Shown piece by piece: positions 18,497 to 27,712 of a DNA stretch of 64,000 bases (within the stretch, counting starts at the first letter, position 1; each line of letters starts with the position of its first letter). Below the pieces are notes generated by a model. It made no database searches, was not told where the DNA came from, and saw only the letters and a list, made by a program, of their open reading frames with translations. The translations under genes and the position numbers were made by a program. This DNA comes from Ectobacillus sp. JY-23 (lineage in GTDB: Bacteria; Bacillota; Bacilli; Bacillales; Bacillaceae_G). The DNA lies in contig NZ_CP095462.1 of the NCBI RefSeq assembly GCF_023022965.1, positions 1,240,001 through 1,304,000 on the forward strand, written 5' to 3'.

Positions 18497-19546
18497 TTAC
18501 TTCTCAACCTTTAAACCTAGCAGATACGCAGTTAATGCATCCACTTGCTCATCGGTTAAATTGCCGTATTTACCAGTCATTAAGTTCCCCGGCTTCATGC
18601 CTTCAGGATCCTTTAACCATTGTTTTACATTTTCTTCATTGTTTTCTACAATACCAGCTACCAACTCACGATCGCCAAAGTTAGCTAAGTTTGGCGCGAT
18701 ACGTGCAGCCGCTGGTCGTGCGTCATTTGCATCTACCGCATGGCAACCAATACAACTCTTTTGGAAAATCTCTTGTCCTTCTTCTGCTTGTGCGGATGCT
18801 GTTGTTTGCTTACCATCAAGCTTGTTCATGGATGCTGTCCAAGCCTCATATTCTTCCGGACTAACCGCTTTTACCTTAAACTGCATTAAAGCATGGGAAG
18901 GTCCGCAAAGCTCTGTACAAAATCCGTTATAAGTGCCAGGATTATCAGCTTTCAACCACATCATGTTCACATTGTCCGGATTGGTATCAATTTTTCCTGC
19001 TAATGAAGGTACCCAGAATGCGTGCTTAATATCTGCTCCCTTCAGGTTTAAGTACACTTTCTTCCCTGTCGGAATCACCATATCCTGAGAAGTCACAATC
19101 TTCTCATTTTTATAAGCAAATTCCCACCAGTACAAGCGTGCACTTACATCAATAACAATCGTATCTTTATCAAGCTTTTGCTTTTGCGCAGGCTTTACAT
19201 CTGCTAACTTGAAGGTGTATGTAACAGTTGGAACAGCCAACACCAACAAGAGAAGAATCGGAATTACAGTCCAAATGATTTCAAGCTTATGATTGCCCTC
19301 CACCTGTTTTGGAATATAGTTCTCCTGCCCTTTCTTTTGACGGAACTTCACGACTACATAAATAAAGATCGCCGTAACCACCAATACAACGAGTACCATG
19401 ATTGCAGTTGATAATAGCAATAAATCATATTGCATCTTCGCCACTTCACCTTGCGGAATCAAGGTAGATTGAAAGTCTTTACCGCATCCCCCTAACAGTA
19501 AAGCCAGCAAGGAAACGAGCGAAACCAGTCGCCACTGTTTCATCAT
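18497..19546 (-). CDS. ctaC: Cytochrome c oxidase subunit II with fused cytochrome c
   Basis: A 349-residue lipoprotein of caa3 oxidase. The lipobox LLLGGC puts Cys21 as the lipid site. Two membrane helices (about 41-67 and 90-112) are followed by the CuA domain, with ligands His175, Cys210, Cys214, His218 and Met221. A C-terminal cytochrome c domain has the heme motif CIGCH at 265-269, with the axial Met probably in GNLMTG. The start is ATG at 19546 (ATGATG; the second is possible). It is first of the cta set here because ctaB is absent upstream. Confidence 0.95.
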   Translation of the reverse strand: MMKQWRLVSLVSLLALLLGGCGKDFQSTLIPQGEVAKMQYDLLLLSTAIMVLVVLVVTAIFIYVVVKFRQKKGQENYIPKQVEGNHKLEIIWTVIPILLLLVLAVPTVTYTFKLADVKPAQKQKLDKDTIVIDVSARLYWWEFAYKNEKIVTSQDMVIPTGKKVYLNLKGADIKHAFWVPSLAGKIDTNPDNVNMMWLKADNPGTYNGFCTELCGPSHALMQFKVKAVSPEEYEAWTASMNKLDGKQTTASAQAEEGQEIFQKSCIGCHAVDANDARPAAARIAPNLANFGDRELVAGIVENNEENVKQWLKDPEGMKPGNLMTGKYGNLTDEQVDALTAYLLGLKVEK

Positions 19547-20496
19547 TCATAAACCCCACTTTCTTTGTTGATTAGATTGTACTTTATAAAAATTAAAGTA
19601 AACCCCATGTAAAAATTCCCCCTTCTTCTTCAACAGCTATGCAAGCGTATTTCATGAAGAAGTACATAAAAAACCGCGAACGAAAAGCCCTTCGCCCCCC
19701 ATTCACTTGCCGCATGACAAGTCCGTTTTTTATGCATACATATCAAAATGGCAACGACTCGGCATTACCTATGTAACTCCACTATTTATTTGTCTCGTTG
19801 AGAGAGAAAGCGCGTACAAATTTTGATGTACGTTACATGGCCGTGATCTTATACATGAATAACAAATCATTTTCAAGACCACAAATACCGTTCTTTTAAA
19901 ACCACGTACATTTTCAGTTCAGACCTATATAACAATATTATTACAGTAGAAATATTGTTTTATAGAAAAATAGAAACCGTACTTATCCTGCCCTCATCTA
20001 AGAACGGCAGCCCTATCACTTAGTCTATAAACTTACTCGACTATATTAAAACATATTTCATGAAGAATTTGTGAAAGAAACTTAAAATTTTTGTGTCTTT
20101 TCACAACATTGCGCTTTCTACTATAATCATAACATGAAATACCTTATTATGATAAACCATTTTGTCAAATTTCTCACACAATTGTTTATACTCATAAATG
20201 TATCTCGCTATACTTTCTAAAATTGTACTTTTTTTGTCATATATCACTTGCTCTGTCCTATGAGCTATCGTGTATAATAGCAATCTGTAGGAATAGCGTT
20301 TTCATTTTGAAATTTGTTTTCTTGCTTTTACCGCGGATATTATTGTAATGCGGTAGACACAATGAAAAAGTTATTCAGGAAACCATAGCCTAAATTTATA
20401 TGTTACAGTTATGAGTTAACCCTGATGCCCCATCCGGTGCTGCATCGTTTTCTACTTGTATTTATATGTACCACTATAACTTCATAGAGAAAGAGA
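19547..20496. other. 950-bp intergenic region where ctaB is expected
   Basis: No open frame of ctaB length exists here on either strand, and I find no ctaB-like remnant. Visible features are a perfect 9-bp dyad (AACAATATT 19931-19939 / AATATTGTT 19951-19959), TTTGTGAAAG (20068-20077) facing CTTTTCACAA (20097-20106) that resembles ResD or Rex half sites, and a weak cre-like AGAAAGCGCGTACA (19805-19818, two mismatches to a consensus I recall). A GATGC...GCATC stem (20424-20446) precedes ctaA. A 60-residue frame at 20101-20283 lacks support. Confidence 0.5.
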
Positions 20497-21402
20497 GTGA
20501 ACCGTTTGCAACGTTTGTTAAAAATTCTAGGCGTTATAACAAGCTTTGTTTTATTATTTGTTTTACTTGGGGGAGCTCTTGTGACAAAAACAGGCTCCGG
20601 ACAAGGCTGCGGTAAATCTTGGCCGCTTTGCCACGGAAAAATCATACCCGATCCTTTGACTTTAGAAACGGTCATCGAATTAAGCCATCGAATTGTTTCA
20701 GGTTCTGCGGGGATTCTAGTGCTTTTATTATGTGTGTTATCTTGGTTTTTCTTAAAAGCACGTGAAGCAAGACCACTTGCTGTCGTTTCTTTCTTATTTC
20801 TAATTGCACAGGCCCTTCTTGGAGCTGCCGCTGTTGTTTGGGGACAATCAGCTGCTGTATTGGCACTTCACTTCGGTATTTCTTTAATTTCGTTCGCATC
20901 TGTTATTTTGCTGACACTGCTGATCTTTGAAGTGGACAAGAAGTTTAATGCGCAAGCCCTTATTGTTGATAAAAAAATGAAGTTTCACATTTACGGTATT
21001 ACATTGTATAGCTACATCGTTGTATACACAGGGGCTCTTGTACGACATGAGCGAGCGAGCTTAGCATGCCCAAGCTTCCCGCTTTGTAGCAAAAACAGCG
21101 CTCTTCCTACTCAATTTCACGAGTGGGTACAGATGGGTCATCGCTTTGCTGCGATGCTTATCTTCTTCTGGATTTTATACGCGGCTGTTTTAGCCGTTCG
21201 TCAGTATAAGCATGAGCGTGTTATCTATTGGGGCTGGCTAGTTGCACTCATTCTTGTGTCCTTGCAAGCAGTTTCCGGTATGCTTGTTGTGTATACAGAA
21301 CTAAATCTATACGTTGCATTGTTACATGCGTTGTTTATTTCTTGCTTGTTTGCTGTACTGTGCTATCTGTGCATGCTTGCAAGAAGAAGTAAAACACGTT
21401 AA
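20497..21402 (+). CDS. ctaA: Heme A synthase
   Basis: A 301-residue protein with eight membrane helices that oxidises heme O to heme A for the oxidase. Both halves show the expected His and Cys pairs: [15 protein letters not shown] (about 29-43), ELSHRIVSG, a mid-protein ALHFGISL, the second loop [10 protein letters not shown], and MGHRFAAM. The start is GTG at 20497; a TTG three codons later (MQRLLK) is equally possible because both ribosome sites are weak. It is divergent from ctaC. The enzyme needs heme O, whose synthase gene is not beside it. Confidence 0.93.
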   Translation: MNRLQRLLKILGVITSFVLLFVLLGGALVTKTGSGQGCGKSWPLCHGKIIPDPLTLETVIELSHRIVSGSAGILVLLLCVLSWFFLKAREARPLAVVSFLFLIAQALLGAAAVVWGQSAAVLALHFGISLISFASVILLTLLIFEVDKKFNAQALIVDKKMKFHIYGITLYSYIVVYTGALVRHERASLACPSFPLCSKNSALPTQFHEWVQMGHRFAAMLIFFWILYAAVLAVRQYKHERVIYWGWLVALILVSLQAVSGMLVVYTELNLYVALLHALFISCLFAVLCYLCMLARRSKTR

Positions 21403-21435
21403 AAAATCCTATCCCCAATGGGGATAGGATTTTTT
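21401..21435. terminator. Bidirectional terminator between ctaA and pyc
   Basis: A 16-bp perfect stem (AAAAAATCCTATCCCC with its complement) and 3-base loop, flanked by A- and T-runs on both sides. It overlaps the ends of both genes. Confidence 0.9.
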
Positions 21436-24400
21436 TATTTTACAAGTTCGATTAGCAAATCACCTGTTTGGATAGCATCGCCATCTTTTACAAACAGCTC
21501 TTTAATGACACCAGCAAACGGTGCTTGTACAGTCGTTTCCATTTTCATAGCTTCTGTAATTGCCAAGGATTCTCCTTTTTTAATCGTGTCACCTGGCTTT
21601 ACTAGTACTTTAATAACCGTACCTGGCATTGTCGCGCTAATATGCTGTGGGTTGTCTTTGTCCCCTTTAATACGCTGTGCAATCGCTGATTTAATGCTTT
21701 CATCCTTAATAATTACTTCACGAGGTTGACCGTTCAATTCAAAGTATACAACACGCGTGCCATCGGCTTGCGGCTCACTGATGGAAACAAGTTTAACATT
21801 TAGTGTTTTCCCTCTTTCAATTTCCATCTCTACTTCTTCTCCTAAACGCATCCCATAGAAAAATGTCGGTGTGTCCAAAACGGAAACATTGCCGAACTTA
21901 TCAAATATCGTTTGATATTCCATGAACACCTTTGGATATAAGGCAAACGACAATAAATCAAACATTGTTACTTGACGCTTCAACTTATGGAATAATGTTT
22001 CCTGTAAATCCTGAAAATCCACAGGCTCCAGCAATTCACCCGGGCGTACGGTAATAGGCTCTTTTCCTTTTAAAATAATGCGCTGCAGCTCTTTCGGGAA
22101 ACCACCGTGTGGTTGTCCTAAATATCCCTCGAATAACTCAACGACAGAATCAGGAAAATCCAGTGTTTCACCACGCTCATATACCGCATCTTCTGTTAAG
22201 TTGTTTTGCACCATAAACAACGCCATGTCACCCACAACTTTAGAAGACGGTGTAACTTTGACAATGTCACCAAACATATCATTGACACGACGATACATGG
22301 TTTTTACTTCATCAAAACGATCTGCTAAACCAACCGCTTTCGCTTGTTGCTGCAGATTACTGTACTGTCCACCTGGCATTTCGTGCATATACACTTCCGT
22401 ATGAGGCGCATTCATGCCACTTTCAAAGCTTACATAATATTTACGAACATCTTCCCAATAATGTGAAAGCTCCTCTAGAGCTTTAATATCTATATCCGGA
22501 CATCTTTCGTCTCCTTCAAGTGCATAATATAACGTACTCGCGCTTGGCTGTGACGTTAAGCCAGCCATAGAGCTCACTGCAACATCAACAATATCTACCC
22601 CAGCTTCAATTGCCTTTACATAAGTGAAAATGCCGTTTCCACTCGTATCATGCGTATGCAAATGAATTGGAATAGAAACTGTTTCTTTTAGACTAGATAC
22701 TAGGTCATACGCAGCTGCAGGCTTCAATAAACCAGCCATATCTTTGATTCCCAATATATGCGCTCCCGCATTCTCCAATTCTTTCGCCAAATTTGTATAG
22801 TATTTCAAATCATATTTACTGCGTGACGAATCATGGATGTCACCTGTATAACAAATGGCTGCTTCCGCCAGCTTACCATTTTGCCGAACTGCATCAATAG
22901 CTACTTTCATGCCTTCCGCCCAGTTTAAGCTATCAAATATACGGAACACATCAATCCCGCCTTGTGCGGAAGACTCAACAAACTTACGAATAACATTATC
23001 GGGATAATTTTTATAACCTACTGCATTAGAAGCACGGAGCAGCATTTGAAATAATACATTTGGCATACGCTCGCGCAGGTGCAACAAACGTTCCCATGGA
23101 TCTTCTTTTAAGAAACGATAGGCAACATCAAATGTGGCACCGCCCCACATTTCTGCAGAGAATAGATTTGGCAATAAACGTGCTGTTGGCTCAGCAATTC
23201 GCTTTAAATCTTGCGTACGAACACGTGTTGCAAGAAGTGATTGATGACCGTCACGGAACGTTGTGTCAGTTAAAAGTACACGCTTTTGCTCCTGCACCCA
23301 CTTGACAAGTCCATCTGCGCCGCGCTCTTCTAAAATTTGTTTTGTACCGGACGAGATTGGTTCAGAATATTTGACTTTCGGCATACGCGGCTCAGCAAAA
23401 ATTGGCTTTTCTTTCTTACCAATACCTGGAAAACCATTAACTGTAACAGAACCTATGTAAGAAAGCATTTTGGTTCCGCGGTCTTTTCTCTTTGGAAACA
23501 CAAATAATTCAGGTGATGAATCAATGAAAGAGGTATCATATTCACCCGACATAAAGTTTGGATGTTTGACCACATTTTCTAAAAATGGAATATTTGTTTT
23601 AATGCCACGAATTCGAAATTCTTTTAAGTTTCTCTCCATTTTTGCCGCAGCTTGCTCAAATGTGAGCGCCCACGTGGTTACCTTAACGAGTAAGGAATCA
23701 TAGTACGGCGTAATAACGGCTCCTTGAAAGCTGTTACCAGTATCTAAACGAACGCCGAACCCGCCGCCCGAACGATATGCCATAATTTTACCTGTGTCTG
23801 GCATAAAGTTATTTAACGGATCTTCCGTTGTCACACGTGATTGAATGGCATAACCATTTGTTCGGATTTCCTCCTGCGCGGGAATGCCAACTCTGTTGCT
23901 GTGAAGCAGAAACCCATCTGCAATTAAAATTTGTGTTTGAACAATATCAACACCTGTTATCATTTCGGTGATAGTATGCTCTACTTGTACACGAGGATTT
24001 ACTTCAATAAAGTAAAATTTATCTTCCTTTACAAGAAATTCTACTGTACCGGCATTTAAATAGTTTACATTTTTACAAAGCTGTACAGCTGCCTCGCAAA
24101 TCGCCATCCTAAGACCTTCCGGTAAAGAAACACTCGGCGCTACCTCAACTACCTTTTGATGGCGGCGTTGTACAGAGCAATCGCGCTCGTATAAGTGAAC
24201 TATATTACCACTTTTATCTGCCAGGATCTGCACTTCAATATGCTTTGGATTTTCCACAAACTTTTCTACATACACTTCATCGTTTCCAAACGCAGCCTTT
24301 GCCTCTGATTTTGCACGATGATATGCCTCTTCAACACCAGAAGCGTTGCGAACAATACGCATTCCTCTTCCGCCCCCACCTAGCGAGGCTTTAATAATGA

Positions 24401-24881
24401 TTGGGTATCCATGCTCTTCTCCAAACGCAACGACTTCTTGCAGGCTTCCTACAGGGCCATCACTGCCTGGGATTACCGGAATATCGGCTGCCTGTGCCTG
24501 CGCTCTTGCTTTTACCTTATCGCCAAACATATCTAAATGTTCACTTTTAGGACCTATGAAAATGATGCCTTCTTCTTCACAACGCTTTGCAAAATGAATA
24601 TTTTCCGATAGGAACCCGTAGCCAGGGTGAATAGCATCAACCTGATTACTTTTTGCAATCTCAATAATGCCTTCAATATCCAAATACGCATCAATTGGCT
24701 TTTTTCCGGCTCCTACTAAGTAAGCTTCATCCGCCTTGTAACGGTGATAGGAACCAGTATCTTCCTTCGAATAAATAGCTACTGTACGAAGTCCTAGCTC
24801 TGTGCACGCCCGAAACACACGAATCGCAATTTCGCCACGGTTAGCAACTAGCACTTTTTGAATATTCTGCAACTTTTCCAT
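21435..24881 (-). CDS. pyc: Pyruvate carboxylase
   Basis: An 1148-residue biotin enzyme forming oxaloacetate from pyruvate, bicarbonate and ATP. In order: biotin carboxylase (about 1-460) with GGGGRGM, carboxyltransferase (about 530-840) starting LLTDTTFRDGHQSLLATR, a PC tetramerisation region, and the C-terminal biotin carrier domain with EAMKMETT near residue 1113, whose Lys carries biotin. Length matches Bacillus PycA. The enzyme is normally activated by acetyl-CoA, which pdh in this same window produces. It is preceded by a possible sigma-A promoter at 24934-24962. Confidence 0.97.
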   Translation of the reverse strand: MEKLQNIQKVLVANRGEIAIRVFRACTELGLRTVAIYSKEDTGSYHRYKADEAYLVGAGKKPIDAYLDIEGIIEIAKSNQVDAIHPGYGFLSENIHFAKRCEEEGIIFIGPKSEHLDMFGDKVKARAQAQAADIPVIPGSDGPVGSLQEVVAFGEEHGYPIIIKASLGGGGRGMRIVRNASGVEEAYHRAKSEAKAAFGNDEVYVEKFVENPKHIEVQILADKSGNIVHLYERDCSVQRRHQKVVEVAPSVSLPEGLRMAICEAAVQLCKNVNYLNAGTVEFLVKEDKFYFIEVNPRVQVEHTITEMITGVDIVQTQILIADGFLLHSNRVGIPAQEEIRTNGYAIQSRVTTEDPLNNFMPDTGKIMAYRSGGGFGVRLDTGNSFQGAVITPYYDSLLVKVTTWALTFEQAAAKMERNLKEFRIRGIKTNIPFLENVVKHPNFMSGEYDTSFIDSSPELFVFPKRKDRGTKMLSYIGSVTVNGFPGIGKKEKPIFAEPRMPKVKYSEPISSGTKQILEERGADGLVKWVQEQKRVLLTDTTFRDGHQSLLATRVRTQDLKRIAEPTARLLPNLFSAEMWGGATFDVAYRFLKEDPWERLLHLRERMPNVLFQMLLRASNAVGYKNYPDNVIRKFVESSAQGGIDVFRIFDSLNWAEGMKVAIDAVRQNGKLAEAAICYTGDIHDSSRSKYDLKYYTNLAKELENAGAHILGIKDMAGLLKPAAAYDLVSSLKETVSIPIHLHTHDTSGNGIFTYVKAIEAGVDIVDVAVSSMAGLTSQPSASTLYYALEGDERCPDIDIKALEELSHYWEDVRKYYVSFESGMNAPHTEVYMHEMPGGQYSNLQQQAKAVGLADRFDEVKTMYRRVNDMFGDIVKVTPSSKVVGDMALFMVQNNLTEDAVYERGETLDFPDSVVELFEGYLGQPHGGFPKELQRIILKGKEPITVRPGELLEPVDFQDLQETLFHKLKRQVTMFDLLSFALYPKVFMEYQTIFDKFGNVSVLDTPTFFYGMRLGEEVEMEIERGKTLNVKLVSISEPQADGTRVVYFELNGQPREVIIKDESIKSAIAQRIKGDKDNPQHISATMPGTVIKVLVKPGDTIKKGESLAITEAMKMETTVQAPFAGVIKELFVKDGDAIQTGDLLIELVK

Positions 24882-24933
24882 ATAAATCCCCCTCTACTTT
24901 GCTGCGACGGCAGGTATGAAAACTATTTTAATC

Positions 24934-24962
24934 ATCATACCTTATTTTGAAGAAAATGATAA
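24934..24962 (-). promoter_or_regulatory. Possible sigma-A promoter of pyc
   Basis: On the minus strand TTATCA and TATGAT are separated by 17 bases, about 50 bases before the ATG. The -35 matches four of six consensus bases. Confidence 0.4.
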
Positions 24963-25214
24963 GTATTCTGTACTATCTGTTACACAAATTTATTATACCA
25001 CACAAAAAACAATCACCACACAAAAAGTATGTCACATACATTTAATATAACATACTAATTTGTTTATTTTTTATGTTTTTATTAACAATTAGTCATCTTA
25101 AGCCATTTTATCGACATTTTCTTTGCTTACTACTACAATATATAGCTATTCTTCTCACTGTTATCAAATTCATACATATTGTATTCTGACATTGCTTCTT
25201 TAAATAAACGTAAC

Positions 25215-25246
25215 AAAAAGCTACCGAATGAAATCGACAGCTTTTT
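25215..25246 (-). terminator. Terminator after ftsW
   Basis: An imperfect hairpin, AAAAAGCT...AGCTTTTT, with partly paired interior. On the minus strand it ends in a T-run just past the ftsW stop. Confidence 0.6.
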
Positions 25247-25298
25247 ATTGTTCTAGAATACTATATGAAAATGAAACAGCTACCCTCTGTATCTAACC

Positions 25299-26474
25299 TT
25301 ACTTTATCACCACAAGATGAGGCTTTGGTGATAAATCTGGTTTTGTTTCTTGTGCTCGAACCTGAGCTGATATATTTAACAGCAGTCCTACCGACATGAG
25401 ATTGACAAGCAAGGAACTACCACCAGAGCTAATAAACGGAACAGGCACACCTGTAAGAGGCAACAAACCTGTTACACCACCTATATTTACAAAAGTCTGT
25501 ATAGCCAACATACTGCCTATACCAATTGCCAAGAAACTCGCAAACGGATCTTTACTTTGACGTGCCAATTGAAACGAACGAAGTATAATAGTGAGCAAGC
25601 TTACCAGCACGATAAGAACACCCATAATCCCTAACTCTTCTGCAATGATTGCCATAATGAAATCTGTATGAGGTTCTGGTAAGAATCCAAGCTTTTGAAT
25701 ACTGTTTCCGAGTCCCGCCCCTCCTACGCCACCTTCCGAAATAGCAATAAGGGAGTTGATGAGATGAAAGCCGTCTCCCTTAGCATCTGCAAATGGATTT
25801 GCGGCAGCTGTGAAACGAGACTTTTGCTCGGCATTCAAAACATAGTTGTAGGCAATATAAAGCATTGGGGCCCATACAATCCCGGTAACTGTAAAACGCT
25901 TTACAAGTAATTTGATAGAAACACCTGAACACAAGAGCATGGCGCCAATAATAGCAGCAATTAACAAATCTGTCCCTAAATCTTTTTGCATTAAAATTAA
26001 TCCAAGTACCATTATTAAAAAAAACGCTATACTGCCAATCCCTTGCATATATGATATCGGCTGTTCATGCTTTTTTGCCAAGAAACGGGAAAGTGCAATG
26101 ATGACTGCAAGCTTAGTAAATTCCGCAGGCTGCACACCAAAAATCCAACCTTTCGCACCGTTTACTACATCACCTTTAATAACCGTCAGCAGTAATATTA
26201 TAGGTACAAATGTATAAATCATTAATGTAACTAGCCGCGTTTTAAACACAGATAAACGCAAACGATAGATGAGTAACACCAATAAAAGACCTGGTATCAT
26301 GATTTTCAACTGTGAAAGGAAAAAATAATCACTTTTCAAACCGACTTTTTTCAAACTCCCCTTTACTAAAGGCACAATTGAACTTGCACTATATACCATA
26401 ATCAGACCGAACGCACACAACAAAATAAGCGGAAGTATTAAAGAGTAATCCAATGACTTCCATGACTTTTTCAT
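25299..26474 (-). CDS. ftsW: FtsW-type lipid II polymerase (SEDS family)
   Basis: A 391-residue SEDS protein with about ten membrane segments. The late motif PFISSGGSSLLVNLM (about 345-359) and the catalytic-loop region WIFGVQPAEFTKLA (about 107-120) are typical of FtsW/RodA/SpoVE glycosyltransferases that polymerise peptidoglycan. Position beside ylaN and pyc matches B. subtilis ftsW rather than spoVE or rodA. The start is ATG at 26474, seven bases after GAGG; the earlier ATG at 26480 is too close to it. No partner PBP gene lies nearby. Confidence 0.88.
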   Translation of the reverse strand: MKKSWKSLDYSLILPLILLCAFGLIMVYSASSIVPLVKGSLKKVGLKSDYFFLSQLKIMIPGLLLVLLIYRLRLSVFKTRLVTLMIYTFVPIILLLTVIKGDVVNGAKGWIFGVQPAEFTKLAVIIALSRFLAKKHEQPISYMQGIGSIAFFLIMVLGLILMQKDLGTDLLIAAIIGAMLLCSGVSIKLLVKRFTVTGIVWAPMLYIAYNYVLNAEQKSRFTAAANPFADAKGDGFHLINSLIAISEGGVGGAGLGNSIQKLGFLPEPHTDFIMAIIAEELGIMGVLIVLVSLLTIILRSFQLARQSKDPFASFLAIGIGSMLAIQTFVNIGGVTGLLPLTGVPVPFISSGGSSLLVNLMSVGLLLNISAQVRAQETKPDLSPKPHLVVIK

Positions 26475-26554
26475 ATTCATTCCTCTTTCTTGCGTGATAA
26501 TTCCTTTATTCTATGTATCTGCGCATTCATCCTGCCATGTATAGCATGAATGAT

Positions 26555-26580
26555 AAAAAAGCTCAAACATGAGTTTGAGC
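26555..26580 (-). terminator. Terminator after ylaN
   Basis: An 8-bp stem GCTCAAAC / GTTTGAGC. On the minus strand it is followed by TTTTTTATC and lies just past the ylaN stop. Confidence 0.85.
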
Positions 26581-26596
26581 TCTCTATTTGAACCCG

Positions 26597-26881
26597 CTAT
26601 TGTCTCTTTGTAAAAGCATCGTGCAAAGCGGACAATTCTCGTTCTAATTCCCCAAGAATTTCTTTCCCCTGCACTTCTTCAATGAGCCCGAGCCGAACGG
26701 CAAAATCAACTTCTCTGGACAATCCAAACATTTGCGTATCCAGCACCTCTTCATACAACGGACATTGGGGCATAGTCAGATGGTCCATCTGTACTTGAAT
26801 GAGTTTTAAAATCTTTTCTGCATCAGCTTTTAGAAGGGCTAGTGCCTTTTCCTGATGATTTGTTACTGTCTCAGACGCCAA
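26597..26881 (-). CDS. ylaN: YlaN family protein (UPF0358)
   Basis: A 94-residue helical protein with the family core [31 protein letters not shown]. YlaN is essential in B. subtilis under iron limitation and has been linked to iron homeostasis and Fur. The start is taken as TTG at 26881, seven bases after GGAGG, because relatives begin MASE-; an ATG two codons earlier is too near the site. It lies upstream of ftsW on the same strand, separated by a terminator. Confidence 0.92.
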   Translation of the reverse strand: MASETVTNHQEKALALLKADAEKILKLIQVQMDHLTMPQCPLYEEVLDTQMFGLSREVDFAVRLGLIEEVQGKEILGELERELSALHDAFTKRQ

Positions 26882-27137
26882 ATTCATTCCCTCCGTTTCC
26901 GTCCAACTCTCCTAACTATCTTTTAATATTAAAGATAGTTACAGGAAAATGCAATAGAAATATTTCTCTACTCCATTACAGATGACAACGCTTCATAACC
27001 AGATTATACTTAGATAAGCGCTTTAACATAGCCAGAGGACAAGAATGGCTTATTTCCAAGTGCATTCATTACTTTATTTAGCTCGTATAAACATTGTTAG
27101 GTGTATGGGAATTGTATATGCAGAGGGGGAAGTCACA

Positions 27138-27632
27138 ATGAGTGATATTATATTCATCAACGGCAATGTATCTTACTCCATCACACTAGATCCTGGAGTA
27201 TGGATTTTTGATGATCGAAAAGTAGATTTGCTTACCTATTTTGAAGAAGAACGTTCCAATTCTGATGAATTAGAAGCTTACAAAAAAGCGGTTTCTGCTC
27301 ATTGGGATAGAGAGATTCGTGAAGGGGCGGTATTCCCGCCGGTTAATAAAAGTATCTCTAGATTTGAGAAAGAAAAAATTATTAAAGGCACATTCGGTAT
27401 ACCCTTACGGCCATTTTTAGAGCACGCCATGCCGGGTACTGATGCGCAAAAGGTTTTGCTCAAAACAGAAATGAATACATATACCCTTACTATGGAAGAA
27501 GCCATGGAAGCTATTCTTGGCTTTTCAAAAGAGGGCAAGCCCCTAAAAGATGGGCCTGCACACTTTTATTTTGGCGATGGACGCAACAAAACCGCTCCAA
27601 TTACGCACATTAGACAGCTTACTGTTATATAA
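27138..27632 (+). CDS. ylaL: Conserved hypothetical protein YlaL
   Basis: A 164-residue soluble protein found between phoH and ylaN in Bacillus, hence the YlaL name. In B. cereus relatives it is sometimes called a peptidyl-prolyl isomerase, which the sequence does not establish. Recognisable stretches are SITLDPGVWIFDDRKVDL and FGIPLRPFLEHAMPG. The start at ATG 27138 follows GAGGGGGAAGTCACA. It converges on phoH and shares its terminator. Confidence 0.65.
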   Translation: MSDIIFINGNVSYSITLDPGVWIFDDRKVDLLTYFEEERSNSDELEAYKKAVSAHWDREIREGAVFPPVNKSISRFEKEKIIKGTFGIPLRPFLEHAMPGTDAQKVLLKTEMNTYTLTMEEAMEAILGFSKEGKPLKDGPAHFYFGDGRNKTAPITHIRQLTVI

Positions 27633-27680
27633 AGTTTAAAAACTAACGACTGTTGTTAATGGTTATATTTTGTTTTATAT

Positions 27681-27712
27681 AAAAAGGGGCGCTTGTTGTA
27701 GCGCCCCTTTTT
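27681..27712. terminator. Terminator between ylaL and phoH
   Basis: AAAAAGGGGCGC / GCGCCCCTTTTT with an 8-base loop and runs of A and T on the two sides. It is bidirectional for the convergent genes. Confidence 0.9.

Larger units (their letters stand above)
24882..25298. other. Intergenic between pyc and ftsW
   Basis: A 417-base AT-rich gap. It holds the pyc promoter candidate on its left and the ftsW terminator on its right. The middle has A/T tracts but no gene or strong hairpin. Confidence 0.5.

Noticed and set aside
19805-19818. cre-like AGAAAGCGCGTACA in the ctaA-ctaC gap
   Set aside because: Two mismatches to the cre consensus and no identified promoter nearby.
20101-20283. 60-codon minus-strand frame in the ctaA-ctaC gap
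   Set aside because: No ribosome site, and the sequence does not resemble CtaB or another family I know.
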